In this document: positions 38,093 through 60,741 of the stretch, in pieces
Numbering within the stretch: the stretch's first letter is position 1
Layout of the letters: every line of letters starts with the position of its first letter
Source: Muricea muricata
Lineage: Eukaryota > Cnidaria > Anthozoa > Malacalcyonacea > Plexauridae
Length of the DNA stretch: 64,000 nt
Assembly: GCA_963855995.1 (NCBI GenBank)
Contig: OY979720.1
Location: forward strand, 17,940,139 to 18,004,138
Reading direction: 5' to 3'
The notes under the pieces: model-generated
The model's input: only the letters and a program-made list of their open reading frames with translations
Databases searched by the model: none
Told to the model about the DNA's origin: nothing
Translations under genes and position numbers: made by a program

Positions 38093-39025
38093 ACGTTTTA
38101 TCACTTAAGACAGCTATGGCTTTCCATAGTGGTGGATGGAAAACAAAAATTCACTTGTTTAGTGCACTGGAACGAGCGCGCCAAACTGCATCAAGCGTCA
38201 ACAGTGGTTTACATAGAGTGAACACTCTGGTAATTTTCCAATTAAGCGTTCATTGGGGTAGAGGTTGTTTATTAATGTATTCGTGTTCTGCACGACGAAT
38301 CTCTTTTAAAATCGAGACGACTTCATAATTAAATACACCTCTACCCCACCACCACCACCAACTGAAGGCTCTACAAAATATAAGCATTAAAGAATTTACT
38401 CCTGCGCAAAGATTTAAAAAAAAATACTATATCATCAAGTCCACAACATGTTAAATAATTTAGAAATGACTACTCACCCTCAGTTTTAAGGGTTTTTAAG
38501 GCTTGAGTCTGCCATATTGTGGTCTAAAACACTGAATAGGTGCTTGTGCAAGAATTAGTTAAGTATGGACGCGCTTGGTTTGTGCGCGATGATAAAAGTC
38601 GCCTGTTGTATTAGGCAATCAGTTCACCAAGTCGATTTGCAAATTTTAATTTTTGTCTTTTGCTGTTTTTTGTGTTTATTTACCTCAAATATCGACAGTT
38701 TGAGACATTACAAACGCGTATTAAGTTGTATCATATAATATGAGCGGGATTAAATGCAATTTAGGTCGTTTTTTTCTAGAACCAGTCCCCTAACGCGCGC
38801 ACAAATTTTAAAGAGACAGTATCCGGCTGGCAGCCGAGCAATCGTAGACAAAATTTGCGGCTGCCAGTCGACGTCGAACATGCTAATCGGGTGATATATC
38901 AGTGCAGGTGCAGGCCAGTGTTGCAGGCAAGATAAATATTAATTAAAATTTTGTGTCGCGCAAAATTTATGTCAAATTTCTTAAATATACATCTCTAGAC
39001 CAGTGTCCTGAACACACTAAGGAGT

Positions 39026-42000
39026 ATGGCAGCTGGTGATATAAAATATTTTGGAGGAATTGAAGGGTTTGTCAATGTAACATCTGTAATTTGTAATAGA
39101 AACATGTAATAATATGTACATTTCTTGGAATTTGGGATTGAACAGCACCATACCAATATAAGGGTTAATAGTATCTGGCACACATTTGTGGCTTATGTTT
39201 TGTTATATGTCACCCTTATTTTTACCATTCACAATTGACAGTGGTGGTTCCTGTTCAAATATGGTTCTTCTCGACTGCGATGGTAAAGTGGTTGGCAGAA
39301 GTGAAGGACTGGGCACAAATCACTGGGTTTGTAGAACTTAAACTTGTACAGGGCGAAAAAACGAATTTGCATCAAATTTGCCTGGTGCAAATATGCTGCA
39401 AATATGAAATTTACAAAGCTTTGCAACCAGTGCAAGGGTGGCAATGGCCGAATTTGCACAAAAACGGGCAAATTCGGCGATTGCCACCTTTGCACTGGTT
39501 GCAAAGCTTTGCAAATTTCATATTTGCAACATATTTGCACCAGGCAAATTTGGGGCGAATTCAATTTTTCATCCAGTGTTGGCTCATTTAGCCACATTGC
39601 ACTCTAACATTAATCCAGCCAATATTATTTTATGATGCTGGAGGATCTTGGGAAGGGCAGAAATCTGTGCAGCACCAAACTGGTTTAGAAAACCTGCTGC
39701 AAAAATGACATTTTCAGCTCAATTTCCACATAAAGTTCCTGAAAAAAGATCAACCAATCAAATTTGTCGTTCTTATAGGAACAACACATTTGATTGGTTG
39801 TTCTTCTTTTGGAAATTTCATATGAAAATTGTGCTCAATTTTTTGGCTCTAGAACAGGATCTTTCCATCATGGTTTTCATACCTTTTCCATCCATCAAGT
39901 TGCTTTTAATTTTCTTTTATGTAGCTGATAGGGGTTGATGAGTGTGCAAAGCGGGTGAATGAAATGGTCGTCAAAGCCAAAGAGATGGCAGGCATACCTG
40001 CAGATACTCCATTGTTTTCATTGGTAATAGGTTGTCTTAAAGACAATTTATAATAAAGTGTTTATGAAATGAAATTTGTTTCAGCATTTTGTTGGTTGAA
40101 TTGGGAAGATGAGATAAAATAACAATGTAACTTCTTTGGTAGAATTTTTGTCCATTCCTTGTCAAGATATTCAACTCTATAGCACAACCACTGATGTCAT
40201 TATTGTACAATGAATGTCTATTAGACCTGCTTATTTTGCAGCATGTAATTATGAAAAGTAACTAAAACTACACTCGCACATGTGTAGGCCATGTTTAACG
40301 TACAGACCTGGGTATTTGAGTGATAAATCTTGAGTTCTTTTTAAATTAATAAAGCTTTTTTTGAAAAGTAGTTATGCACAATGATGTCACTGGTTGTAAT
40401 TTTCATATCAATTAAAATTGAATATCTTGAAAAGTAAGGCAGTTACAAAAATGCTACGTATCAAATTTGTTATACTGTGATTTTTACTCATCTTTTCAAT
40501 GCAATAAAAAACTGTGGGAGAAAATTTTGTTTCATAAACACTTTAAAATTGGGTGGAAATGCACCTAATTTTTGATTTTACGTTGAATAGTAAAAAAATC
40601 CAATTAATAAATGACATAGATATTCAGGTATTATTGGGCATGACATCTGACCATTTCAAAAACAGGGCCTAAGTCTGAGTGGTGGTGAAAAAGCTGAATT
40701 CAAACAAGTAATGAAAAATACAATGAAAACAAGATACCCAAACTGCAGTAAATCATATGATATTTGTACAGACACGTTTGGCTCAATAGCAACTGCAGCA
40801 GAATCAGGTAACTTCAGTAAAGTTGCATGGCATGAATAAAGTTTCAAATTAAAAAAAGAATTAGAGGCACAGTTCATTACCTACGTTTGCTCACGTTTTG
40901 CAGTTCGGTTGCTTTCATTCACAATTAAATAAAGATTGTCTGAATAAATAGAAACAGCTGTCATTAGTGCGGTCATGAAAATGAAGGTGGACACAAAGTA
41001 GTTTAAAAATTTGGATATTCAGACTACGTGCACCCTAGGTCGTTTCCGAGCGTTTTCATTGCAACCGAAATAAAAATTCTCAGTGTTTAGTTTTTGTCCG
41101 GAGACAAGGTTTATGCTGCTTTTTATTAAATTGTGTCAACAAGTTGGAAGTCTTTTGATCTTTCAAACCTTGACGTAGGTAGAGAAACGCATGTATTGCA
41201 TCACGGTCACAGATTAAGTATATACATAATCTGTGTCACGGTTGAACGTGTATTTTCTGGTATTTTCACAGGGGGTATAGTATTGATATCAGGCACTGGT
41301 TCAAACTGTCAGTTAGTCAATCCAAATGGTGACGTACATGGATGTGGCGGATGGGGACACATGCTAGGAGATGAGGGATCAGGTGGGTTAGTTGTGGTTC
41401 CACTATGGGTTCAACTGTTAGGTTTTTATATGTAGGATTCAAAAAACAGCTGCAACACTTTGTCGAAAATATATGCGTAAATTTTAATACGCATTTTACG
41501 TTAACAGTTACTACACAGCGATTATGACAACTCTTATTGGTAATTAGTTTACACTCGACCATTGACTATTACAAATCCAGAGTTTTGATTGGCTTCTCAA
41601 CCATGGACTAATTCGTAATTCCATGGTTGAGAAAAACAAGAAAACAAAATACAGTTTAGAGTGTATACTAAAACAATTAGACAACTCCGCCTCGTTGTCT
41701 ATGAGCGAATAGTCAACACAGGCCTCGCCTTCGTTGACTATTCGCTCAGGAGGCCTGTGTTGACTATTCGCTCAGACAACTCGATCTCGTTGCCTAATTG
41801 TTAAATGGTCCACGGTAGTAGTTGCGTCTCACCGTCACTCCAACCTCTCTGACATAGTTCTCCCGTGTTCATACCTTCTTATGCAAACATGCTAGTAGCG
41901 CTCTAGGGAGAAAGAGGACCTTTTTGAATGACTGTACGCACTTTATGCTAATGCCTAGGTTACTGGATGACTCATATGGCTCTAAAATTGGTCTACGATC

Positions 42001-43305
42001 ATGTGGATGGCTTGGTAGCAGCTCCCTATGATGTTACTTACGTCAAGGAGGCCATGTACAAGTATTTTCAAGTACGAAAACTGCAATTTCAATTGGATTT
42101 TCCAGTGGCTCATCTAGGCGATTGTATTTTCATTGTATTTTTGTAGATGGAAAAACAATATGATTTATTGGATCATCTGTATAAAGATTTTAACAAAGGA
42201 AACGTCGCTCGTTTCACGTCGGTTTTAGCAGAAGGTATGCAGATATACCTCGAACAATATCATGATGTTCTTACCACATTGTGTATCTATAACCGAACAG
42301 ACAATGGCAAAATGTAATCTATTTGTTTTATGTAATAAAAATGTAAAATTTTTTTACCAAAATAAGCTTTGTAGTGCGACGAAAAGACTTAGCACGCGAT
42401 TGGCTGTCGATAATTCTAAAATTGCTGTGATTGGCAACTAACACTGTTTTTTCTAGGAGCTTCAAAGGATGGAGACGCTCTGTGTAAATATGTATTCAAA
42501 GAAGCTGGTGTGCGACTGGGACATCATATAAATGCTTTGGAAGGAAAGGTTGACGAGGTAGAAAAATTCACATCCATCAAAGTCAAAATATGTGTTTGTG
42601 AAAAAGTATTACATTTTTCAAAATGAGGCCTAAGATATTTCTATATCAAGACATTCGATTGATTCATCCTTGCAACAAAACAGTGTTTTCACACAATTTT
42701 TATTGATTCCAACACACTGCATTGTAAAGTTTACAAAATATTAAAAAAGAACATCGAAATGAGTGGTGCGATTTTTGCTTTGAGCTGTTTAACGTGAAAG
42801 CATTAACTCGAACAGATTTTTCTTTAAATTTAGCAACTGGCAAAATCTGAAGACGGTTTGAAAGTACTTTGTGTTGGTTCAGTGTTTAAAAGTTGGGAAC
42901 TATTACGTGAAGGTATTAAAACACTCAACGTGCATGCTTGTACTCATTTAGAGTTAATAGGATGTACGCAATCATGTATTTTATCATACACTGAGTTGCT
43001 TGTCTTGATCTAATTAATATCAATTAAGCACTCGTTTTAATCTGGCCTCAGAAGCCTCTTTTCGATTATTCCTGACCAAAACACAGGCTAAGATCACGCC
43101 ATTTTTTATCATAGGCTTTGTAGAAGGACTGAAACGGGGACACGACAATCGTCCACCATGTTACAAGTCATTAGTTCTACTTCGACCCATAGTACAGAGT
43201 AGCCTTGGGGCCGCCATTTTAGGAGCGAAATCAGTGAACGAGAAGTTTCCCGTGGACTACCGTAAAAACACACAAAGCTTCTTCACATTTACACCAGGCA
43301 GTTAA
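39026..43305 (+). CDS. NAGK: N-acetyl-D-glucosamine kinase, complete, ten exons
   Basis: Exons are 39026-39066, 39242-39326, 39925-40023, 40666-40807, 41272-41382, 41959-42071, 42147-42234, 42457-42557, 42834-42912 and 43115-43305. All have GT/AG borders and matching phases; the product is 349 residues (human enzyme 344). It phosphorylates free GlcNAc to GlcNAc-6-phosphate in the cytosol for salvage into UDP-GlcNAc. Motifs of the ASKHA sugar-kinase fold: GGIEGGGS nucleotide loop (residues 10-17), GLGTNHW sugar contact, GLSLSGG, the [10 protein letters not shown] segment holding the catalytic Asp, [28 protein letters not shown], and [12 protein letters not shown] near the C-terminus. It is transcribed toward the DUF229 gene. 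A 10-kb foldback element sits about 0.9 kb upstream of the ATG. The 5' part is duplicated at 20611-22125. Confidence 0.95.
39347..39578. repeat. 232-bp palindromic MITE in NAGK intron 2
   Basis: The arms share AAATTTGC, TGCAAATATG, CTTTGCAACCAGTGCAA and GGGCAAATTCGGC in inverted orientation. It is absent from the first duplicate, where intron 2 reads straight through AAACTTGGCTC. A 3-bp TTG duplication flanks it (39344-39346 and 39579-39581), consistent with a Harbinger-type MITE, but the outer ends are diverged. Confidence 0.75.
41598..41790. repeat. Two hairpins in NAGK intron 5
   Basis: CTCAACCATGG..CCATGGTTGAG forms a first palindrome (about 41598-41632). GAGCGAATAGTCAACACAGG and its inverted copy form a second (about 41703-41777). 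Flanking repeated CAACTC..CTCGTTG motifs suggest one degenerate foldback MITE. Confidence 0.55.
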
Positions 43306-43903
43306 TGAATGGAATGAATGACGAATGCTTAATCTTTAACAAGACAGAACAGCAGAGGAATTTTTCTGAATAATTGACTATTTTATCTATAAAAATATAT
43401 CATTTAATTTCCAATAGTAATTTTAATTTTAAATTTTAATAACTACAATTTTACGTGTCTCGATTACTTGCAAGTGACTGCGAAACATCAACATGTTTAA
43501 TTTTGGTTCTCGAAACAAAATGATCAACATGTTTTGATTCGTTATTGAGATATTGACGGCTCTGCATTGCCACGTGACGCTCTACTGGCTATAATGCTCT
43601 TTTTGATCAAATAAGCCGCATTAAGCCTGCTTTCCACAGCAACTGATCGTAACGAAACGTAGAACAAATGATATGAACACAATGAAATACGATACGTTTC
43701 GCCACGATGCGATTGAAGTAGAAAACGGACTTTAACAACGCAACAAATTTTATCCTTGGCATATATCATCCTACAGATTAATATGAATTTAGTTTTTTTT
43801 ACATCTGATGGTGGTTCTGAAACGGTTAGCACAGCCAACGCCGTCCAACAACGCTCAGCTTCAATAACCAAATGCTTTTCTTAGACTTAGCAGCTTCCCT
43901 TTG
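43306..43903. other. Convergent intergenic region between NAGK and the DUF229 gene
   Basis: About 600 bases shared by two facing 3' ends. A 109-codon open frame on the minus strand has no domain signature and I do not call it. No RNA gene was seen. Confidence 0.5.
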
Positions 43904-46900
43904 TCACTCTCGATTTTTCATCTCCTTGCAAAAGCAGAACTTCCTCAGATACGGTCGCTTCTTGGCTATGCAGTTTGGCTGATCGCCGTACTTGTTAATA
44001 CGACTAATTTCGTTCCCGTAAAAAAACTTTCCATCCAGCAGTTGTACAGTTACCTCGAATAACGCGCCCCCCGGGAGACTTTCGACCAGTAACTGATAAT
44101 TGCATTCATAATCACTTGTGTGATTACGAAACCGGGGGATACGGCCATCAATATCTTCAGATCCTATAAATTTAACCACCTTGGGATCGTTTAAATTTTG
44201 ATAAGCTGACTTAACCTCGCCAAGTCGAAGGGTGGAGCACTTTTTCGCTGCAAACTTGTCACCTTTCAGGATTTTATTAATGTGAACAACTAATCCCTCC
44301 GCAGCCTTTCGAACATGAAGATGGGTTATGGGTATTTTTTGCAGTTGCACACACGGGCAATAATGTTCTGGTATTCCGCACATCGCACAGCTTCTATCTT
44401 CAGGAATGGCTCGAAAAAGACTGCGACCAATTCCTGCTGGTCTGCTTTTGGGATAGTGTAGGATATGGCGCAATGTCGCGTGTATATCAAACGGAGACAG
44501 GAGTCTGTTTGTATTAGCATTCAAATTCTCATGTAGCTGTGGAAACGTCTTTCGGATTCTTTCTGGAAGAGTGATTGATAGAAATGGCAGTCTTTCTTCC
44601 AAGCGACTTTGCGTCGTAACTCTTGCCTCGCCAAATCTCATGCCATGATCACTGAACGTTATAAGTATCGTATCATTGAGATATTCCTTTTCCCGTATGG
44701 ACTTGAAGAATTCCAAAACATACCGCTCGGTCGGTCGCAGCGTATTCATATTACTGTGTGAAATTTCGGCGAGAAAAGATAGACCGATTTTGGGATGATT
44801 TTTGTAAGCTTTCATGAAGCTTTTGACGTAGTTGAAATGAAGTTGTGGCTGGGGCGTTGATTTGATGCAATAGCTGTCAGAGGGGGCAGCTTGCCAGAAA
44901 GGTCGTGTGTAGTGGTCAGCGGGTGGATCGCGGAATCCAAAAAGTCGATAGTTAAAGGCGTTGTAGTATTCGTCATCTTCGCTATATAGCGTGGCGTAAC
45001 CACGCTCGCGAAACTCTCTGAAAATCCAAGGCCAGGAATCTACTGTTGTTGAATTTGGGTAGCCACGTCTTGCTTCAGGAAGGTGCTGTTCTGTTTGACC
45101 TGAGCAGAGAGAAAATGGTCTAAGATTTTTTTGTTTCAAGGATTCGCAATACAAAAAGATTAAAAAATTACTTGAAGGCAAAGGTAACATGCAAGCCTTA
45201 ATTTGATCATGAATGGTATCAGTTTTGTTACTTTGCGCTAACTTTTGGTTGAGAAAATGGTTTGGGTCATGTAGTCTACTACTTATCTATTACTAGTTAA
45301 CCTGGGTTGCTCTTTGATCAACTGCCTCTTGATAAACATACCTGTCAACATGGCGGTCAACTGTGGTGTAGTTCCATCCCCGACAACTGAGTATCCGTTA
45401 AACAAATACGAGTGTAAATCGTCCTTTAGGAACTTGTACACTTTTGGTAATGCTCTCTGCATTTGTGCTGACGAAGTTGAATCAAAACCCACTAACAAAA
45501 TATTCACACCCAGTCCCTTTCCGCGTCTCTTGCGCTGCAAAACCTCTACTTTTGGTATGACCTCTGCATGGTACTCGACAATGTTCTTGCCAGACGGTAA
45601 CACGGTTTTAATTTGAAGAAATTCTTCATTGATTTTAGATGATAATTTTCGTGACGAATTAAAATGTTTCATTGATATCAAATCATACCCCCAGTCATTC
45701 CCTGGCTTCCTTCGTATTGCTTTTACATATACGGATGTGAAATCTGCAACGAAGAAAAACTCTTAGCAAATTAACCTTTGCAACAAGCCTGATGCATATC
45801 ATTTTCAAGAGCACTTAATGTAGGACTGTTTGGCTCGATAGTCTAAATCATGGCTCTTTTTACTTCTTTCAAGTTTGTTTAATGTTTAATGTGGCCATAG
45901 GATCATTTATAGTGCACGTGTAGTATTATCTTATCGTTCGTATGTCCAGAGACATTGTTTTTGTAGATAAAGTGTGGAGTTTATGCAGATGAACTTATTA
46001 TTAGAATTAAATTCAAACAGGGAACATGATTTCTATGTTCAGGCAAACTTTGAAGAGACTCTTATAAGACATTTTATGGTCACACGTTGATCTTTTATCT
46101 AGATGTACTGCTCAAACTAAAGCTGCAAGTAAGAGTTGGTACTATTAAAAACGAGTTCTATCATTCAATAATACTGTAGTAAGAAAGAATAAGGAACACA
46201 CCTGTTCGCAGGAATGATAATATACCATCATGGTAAGTTGTGTAATGTTCTCCTTGACACACAATCACGGTCTCAGTCTTATGCATGTACTTCATGATAT
46301 TTGCATTGAATGGATCAAGGGTAGGTAAATTACACTTGAACTGCGATGAATGTAGGAATTCATCAACAGGTATAGCACACTGCACTTCCTCGAGTGTGTC
46401 CACATTCGAACGTAATTCTGCTCTCACGTAAAATTCTAAGAAAGGGTCGTGCACAATTTCGGCAGTCAAGTTATTTTTGAGAAAAAGTCGGCCCGATTTT
46501 GACTCGAAAACAAACCCCTGGCAGTCTTCGCCGTACGTTCCACACAGCGTTATTGCTTGTTTTGTGTTACGCACACGGAATTCGTGACATCTACCGTCTT
46601 CATCACAAGCCAAATCATTGCCTTTCAAATCAAAATAACCAACCTATCAAAAACAAACCAAAACAACAAATCTCTTCTAAATTTGTCGTTCATGTTGTGT
46701 GTGATTGTAATTTCCTATCCACCATCACACATCCATAATACCTTTTCCTGGTTATACCCAATTGTCCCTCGTAATTTTACACCTTATACATATAACACTA
46801 TTAGCCTAGATTTATATATTCAAATTTTGTATGTAATATTATCACTTTTCTGAAGATGTTTTACGTTTAGACGAAACCCCCACAATAAATATTTTCTATT

Positions 46901-48199
46901 TTAAATCTTGCTTTTATGGCTTTACTCATTGAAGCATTATATTGGGCATTGGTCTTTATTATGAAAACCTAGACAAAGAAGCATACCGTCTGTCACACCT
47001 AATTATATTTTAGGTCAAATTTTGTCCTATTGATTTCTAAGCATTTTTTGCACTTGGCTTATGGCAGAAGTGTACTCGTTCACCTCCTATACTATAAAGA
47101 AGTTGATAGTTACCAAACCTTGATAAATTGAGCACGGGCAACAACTCTCTTTGTGGTAGATTTTTTACTTGATACAGGAGGAAGAGTACTTTCATGTTTT
47201 ATTACATCGATAGCTTTTGGTGAGTCCATTTCAGGCAGAGGATCGAGCGACGGTGCCTTTGGCCCATCCTGAATAAAGCAGAAAAGGTATGATCTTGCTT
47301 GCCCGAACAAAATGATAGCCCGGACGACTTAAATTGAAAAACCCTGAATTTTTGTTTTTAAATTAAAGGACTTTCAGCTTTTGTGCGAAAATTACATCAG
47401 TGTTTAAAGCAATTACTGATTACACGACGAAATACATTTATTGGCTACATTCAATGCAATAATATAGTTTTGTGAGACATTACTACAATAACTATGCTAT
47501 TGGCTACATTCAGTGCAATAATATAGTTTTGTGAGACACTACTACAATAACTATACTACTGGCTACATTCAATGCAATAATATAGTCTTGTGAGACATTA
47601 CTACAACTATACTATACTACCATTTGTAGTAAAATAATGTATTATTGCATCAATAAATTTATCTGTTGTTTCCAGAAAACTAAACTCATATTGCTGCAAG
47701 TTCACCATGCAAAACTTGTTACACTGCGTTTATTTAATTCACTACGTTTGAAAATCGAAATACACCTACCTCTAACACAGGATCTTTGCAGTGAAAATAC
47801 AGCATGGCGCATATCACACATGCAAAAATGCATTTCAATATTTTCTTTCCAAATCTCAGCATCGCACATCTGTTCACGGCACGACGTTTGCCTTTATTTT
47901 TGATCACACTCTAAAAAGAATAAAAATTCAAGAATTTCGTTGCACGTCTATATATATAATTGTAAAATACAACATCAACGTGTATATTTTTGAATATTCA
48001 ATTAACAAAACGGCTTAAATTTCGTCATTAGAGCGATCACGCAGCGCGTGTTTCATGAAATACTAAGTACAACCATGGAAACAAACATGCACAAAGCATT
48101 AAAGATATACACATGTAAATTTATAATACAAATTAAACACAACAACTCTGATATTATTAAAAAACTTACGTTAAAATTTAAATTGTAAATGTCCAGCAT
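43904..48199 (-). CDS. DUF229 / sulfatase-superfamily type II membrane protein, six exons
   Basis: Exons are 48199-48170, 47910-47770, 47268-47119, 46643-46202, 45743-45342 and 45099-43904. All have GT/AG borders, the phases agree, and the product is 786 residues. It has a short cytoplasmic N-terminus with basic residues, one membrane span at about residues 34-49 (ILKCIFACVICAMLYF), then a lumenal or extracellular region. The DUF229 domain belongs to the alkaline-phosphatase/sulfatase fold. It shows NILLVGFDSTSSAQMQRALP (Asp at about 342 and the following Ser/Thr as likely metal ligand and nucleophile), GDGTTPQLTAMLTG, LPEARRGYPNS, LSFLAEISHSN, ILITFSDHGMRFGE (metal-binding Asp-His) and ERLPFLSI. 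The C-terminus is cysteine-rich (CAMCGIPEHYCPC). The substrate is unknown; these proteins are widespread and often expanded in invertebrates. The first 10-codon exon is the least certain; a start at Met27 in exon 2 would also work. Confidence 0.88.
47441..47620. repeat. Three tandem copies of a 60-bp unit in a DUF229-gene intron
   Basis: The unit, beginning GGCTACATTCAATGCAATAA and continuing TATAGTTTTGTGAGACATTA, occurs three times with few differences, between exons 2 and 3 of the DUF229 gene. Confidence 0.88.
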
Positions 48200-49495
48200 T
48201 GCTTATTTAACACTTATGGAGGGCCGTGCTAAGATCTTTTTACCAGTCCCAGGAACAGCCCCAGACAGAAGGTGTATATCGGGACATTTTAGAAGAGGAA
48301 AAATTCTGAACAGAAAGCTAAACAATCATGTTAAATATGAGCTCATGCGTCTACAGTAAGAGCTGCTTTTCTAAATTCTTTCTTGGCAGTCGTATTGGTA
48401 TAAATGTAACGAGTCACGGGTGGAAAATTTGAGCACAATTTTCCACCTCGGGGAAACTTTTGAGCGAGACGTCCACAAACTTTTATATCACATTTATCTC
48501 ACATTATTGATTAACCTCGCTGACATACAAAAACATGCGAATGATTAATGCCATGTTGTAGCTCAGTTCCTCATAACAAATTTAAACCATAGATTAGAAA
48601 AATACATACCTGGATAGATAACATAATTAATCCTCAGTTAACCTGGAATCTTGAGTACAATTCAGACACACTTTGTGGTAAGCATGATAAACTTTTCTTT
48701 ACAGCTGACATTAGAAGCTAATGTGTGTGTGTTAGTACCATTTATACTGATGTACGCGATATTACACGTGGCAAACACGTTATTTTAAGTCGGCATTGTG
48801 TCCAAAGATACCTAGAAAAACTTATTTAGGTTTCAAACAAGGCCCTCCCTGGCAGTAAAACATGAGGGTAATAATTTCATGTTCTCCCATAAATCTTAAT
48901 CCAAGCCCTAACCCAAACCCTAATCCTATCAACCAGCGTTTATTTGTCATGTTTTTGATTAGGTTCAGGGCTTGAATTAAATCTAATTTCGCGTACGGAG
49001 AACACGGAATTATAACCAACACGAGCTCCCCAGAAACCGCTGCCCTTTTGTAAGCTTTTCTCTCGGAAACTTTAGAACCTTAAGTCATTTGGCCTATTGA
49101 AAGTGCGAAAATAATTGGGTTATCATATAATTATTTTGTTAGCATTTAAAAGTGCCGGAAACAATCAACTGGGGGGGGGGGGGGTGGTATGGTCATGATT
49201 GTCGTTTAGGAATAAATAAGGCAGAAATAAAACAAAGTAATAACTTAATATTTTACTTTTAAGATTTTAGTAAACTCCAGAATGTCCAAACGTATGACAT
49301 GGCGGTTATATATACCCCTGATAACTGTTCAACAACTCAATATTTGTCACATTATACCGAGAAACGTCCATAAAGTTACGGAGAACGCAACAGACGACGC
49401 TGGCTGTAAAAACATTTGCCTGAAGTACCAGCAAACGCAACGCAATGTGCGAACAACACAATGTCGCCAGCACCAGGAAACGTACGAGAGAACTC
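48200..49495. other. Intergenic region between SMC3 (3' end) and the DUF229 gene (5' end)
   Basis: Both genes are on the minus strand, so this holds the SMC3 3' flank and the DUF229 promoter. Visible features are a GTGGAAAATTTGAGC/GCACAATTTTCCAC inverted repeat near 48420, a few CCCTAA-like words near 48905 and a G run near 49171-49183. Nothing coding was recognised. Confidence 0.5.
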
Positions 49496-49565
49496 AACCA
49501 ACAGCAGAGAACAGAACACGGCTTCAGAAGCTATGTGAAGCTATGTTCTGTTCTCTGCTGTTGGT
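49496..49565 (-). other. Near-perfect hairpin just after the SMC3 stop codon
   Basis: AACCAACAGCAGAGAACAGA and its reverse complement lie in a 70-base inverted repeat. It begins 7 bases past the SMC3 stop codon, so it would be transcribed in the 3' UTR. The loop region GCTTCAGAAGC/GCTATGTGAAGC is itself partly paired. It could be a small foldback insertion, a 3'-end processing or stability element, or a hairpin RNA. Confidence 0.6.
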
Positions 49566-49572
49566 TGGGCCT

Positions 49573-60180
<10,608 letters not shown>

Positions 60181-60741
60181 CTAAACCGTAATTGTCATGA
60201 ATAAATATTCATTGACATTGTGCTTGCATCAAAGCTACTAATATATACATTTCTCAAATGAATACTTGAGGTCGATTTCACCTCACCCCAAAATATCTAA
60301 ATCTAAAATCAATGTTTAAGATTTAAAGATATCTCGATTCCATGGAAAGTTAAAATTTCAAATCTTCGAAATTAAGAAGATGCTGGTCGCCATTAGCCCT
60401 GAATAACAGTGGAGTTTTTCAGGTAACAGGGGGGGGGGGGGGGGGCGGGAAGTAAATTCAGCCAGAATTTAGATGCCATTAGACCAAATAACTACTGAGC
60501 AAGCAAAACTTTATCGTCATTTAATTAACATTCAAACTAACTATATATATTCAGAACATATATATTATACACCAAATGAATACTGGAAACAACCATCAAT
60601 AACATGCACTGAAGATTGAACACAGAATACTAATAGTAAGTGGTAAAACCAACATAATCCATCACACTGAGTGTATTCGACTGGTAACCTTCATACCAGA
60701 TTCATCTTTAGTTCTCTGTACACGCTACTCGTTGCATGGCA
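60181..60741. other. Gap between SMC3 exon and GPCR, with a poly-G run
   Basis: About 560 bases containing an 18-base G run at about 60429-60446 and otherwise AT-rich DNA. No SMC3 exon was recognised here. Confidence 0.5.

Larger units (their letters stand above)
28125..38128. mobile_element. Giant 10,004-bp foldback insertion with a satellite core
   Basis: The ends TATGGAAAGCCATAGCTGTC and GACAGCTATGGCTTTCCATA are exact inverted repeats, flanked by GTGGTG at 28119-28124 and 38129-38134. The uninterrupted site (AGTGTGGTGGATGG) is present in the first duplicate at about 17076. Each arm has a unique outer segment, a 21-bp minisatellite, and about 310 bp of unique sequence that appears identical between arms (28735-29045 and 37333-37645). 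The inner 8.3 kb is satellite. No transposase or other domain is encoded; the many open frames on both strands are repeat translations. The structure resembles Drosophila Foldback elements but is far larger than the MITEs here. An alternative is expansion of a satellite inside an older palindromic element. Confidence 0.85.
27982..40860 (+). repeat. Segmental duplication, copy 2 (leads into the complete NAGK gene)
   Basis: This matches 16937-22180 outside the insertions: 27982-28124 and 38129-39346 correspond to the upstream part, and 39579-40860 to NAGK introns and exons. Similarity ends shortly after exon 4, where the intact gene continues into intron 4 proper. Copy 2 is therefore likely the ancestral locus and copy 1 the derived, truncated one. 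Confidence 0.87.

Noticed and set aside
28098-38221. Open frames of 60-268 codons throughout the foldback arms and core, on both strands
   Set aside because: The 21-bp minisatellite and A/T satellite have no or few stops in several frames. Both strands are open at once, and the peptides are pure repeats with no domain or start context.
39229-39607. Opposing 118- and 122-codon frames near NAGK exon 2
   Set aside because: They read through exon 2 into a palindromic MITE, and the similarity between the two strands comes from the palindrome.
48893-48930. CCCTAA-like words suggesting an interstitial telomere
   Set aside because: Only two or three imperfect words in an otherwise ordinary stretch; too short to call.
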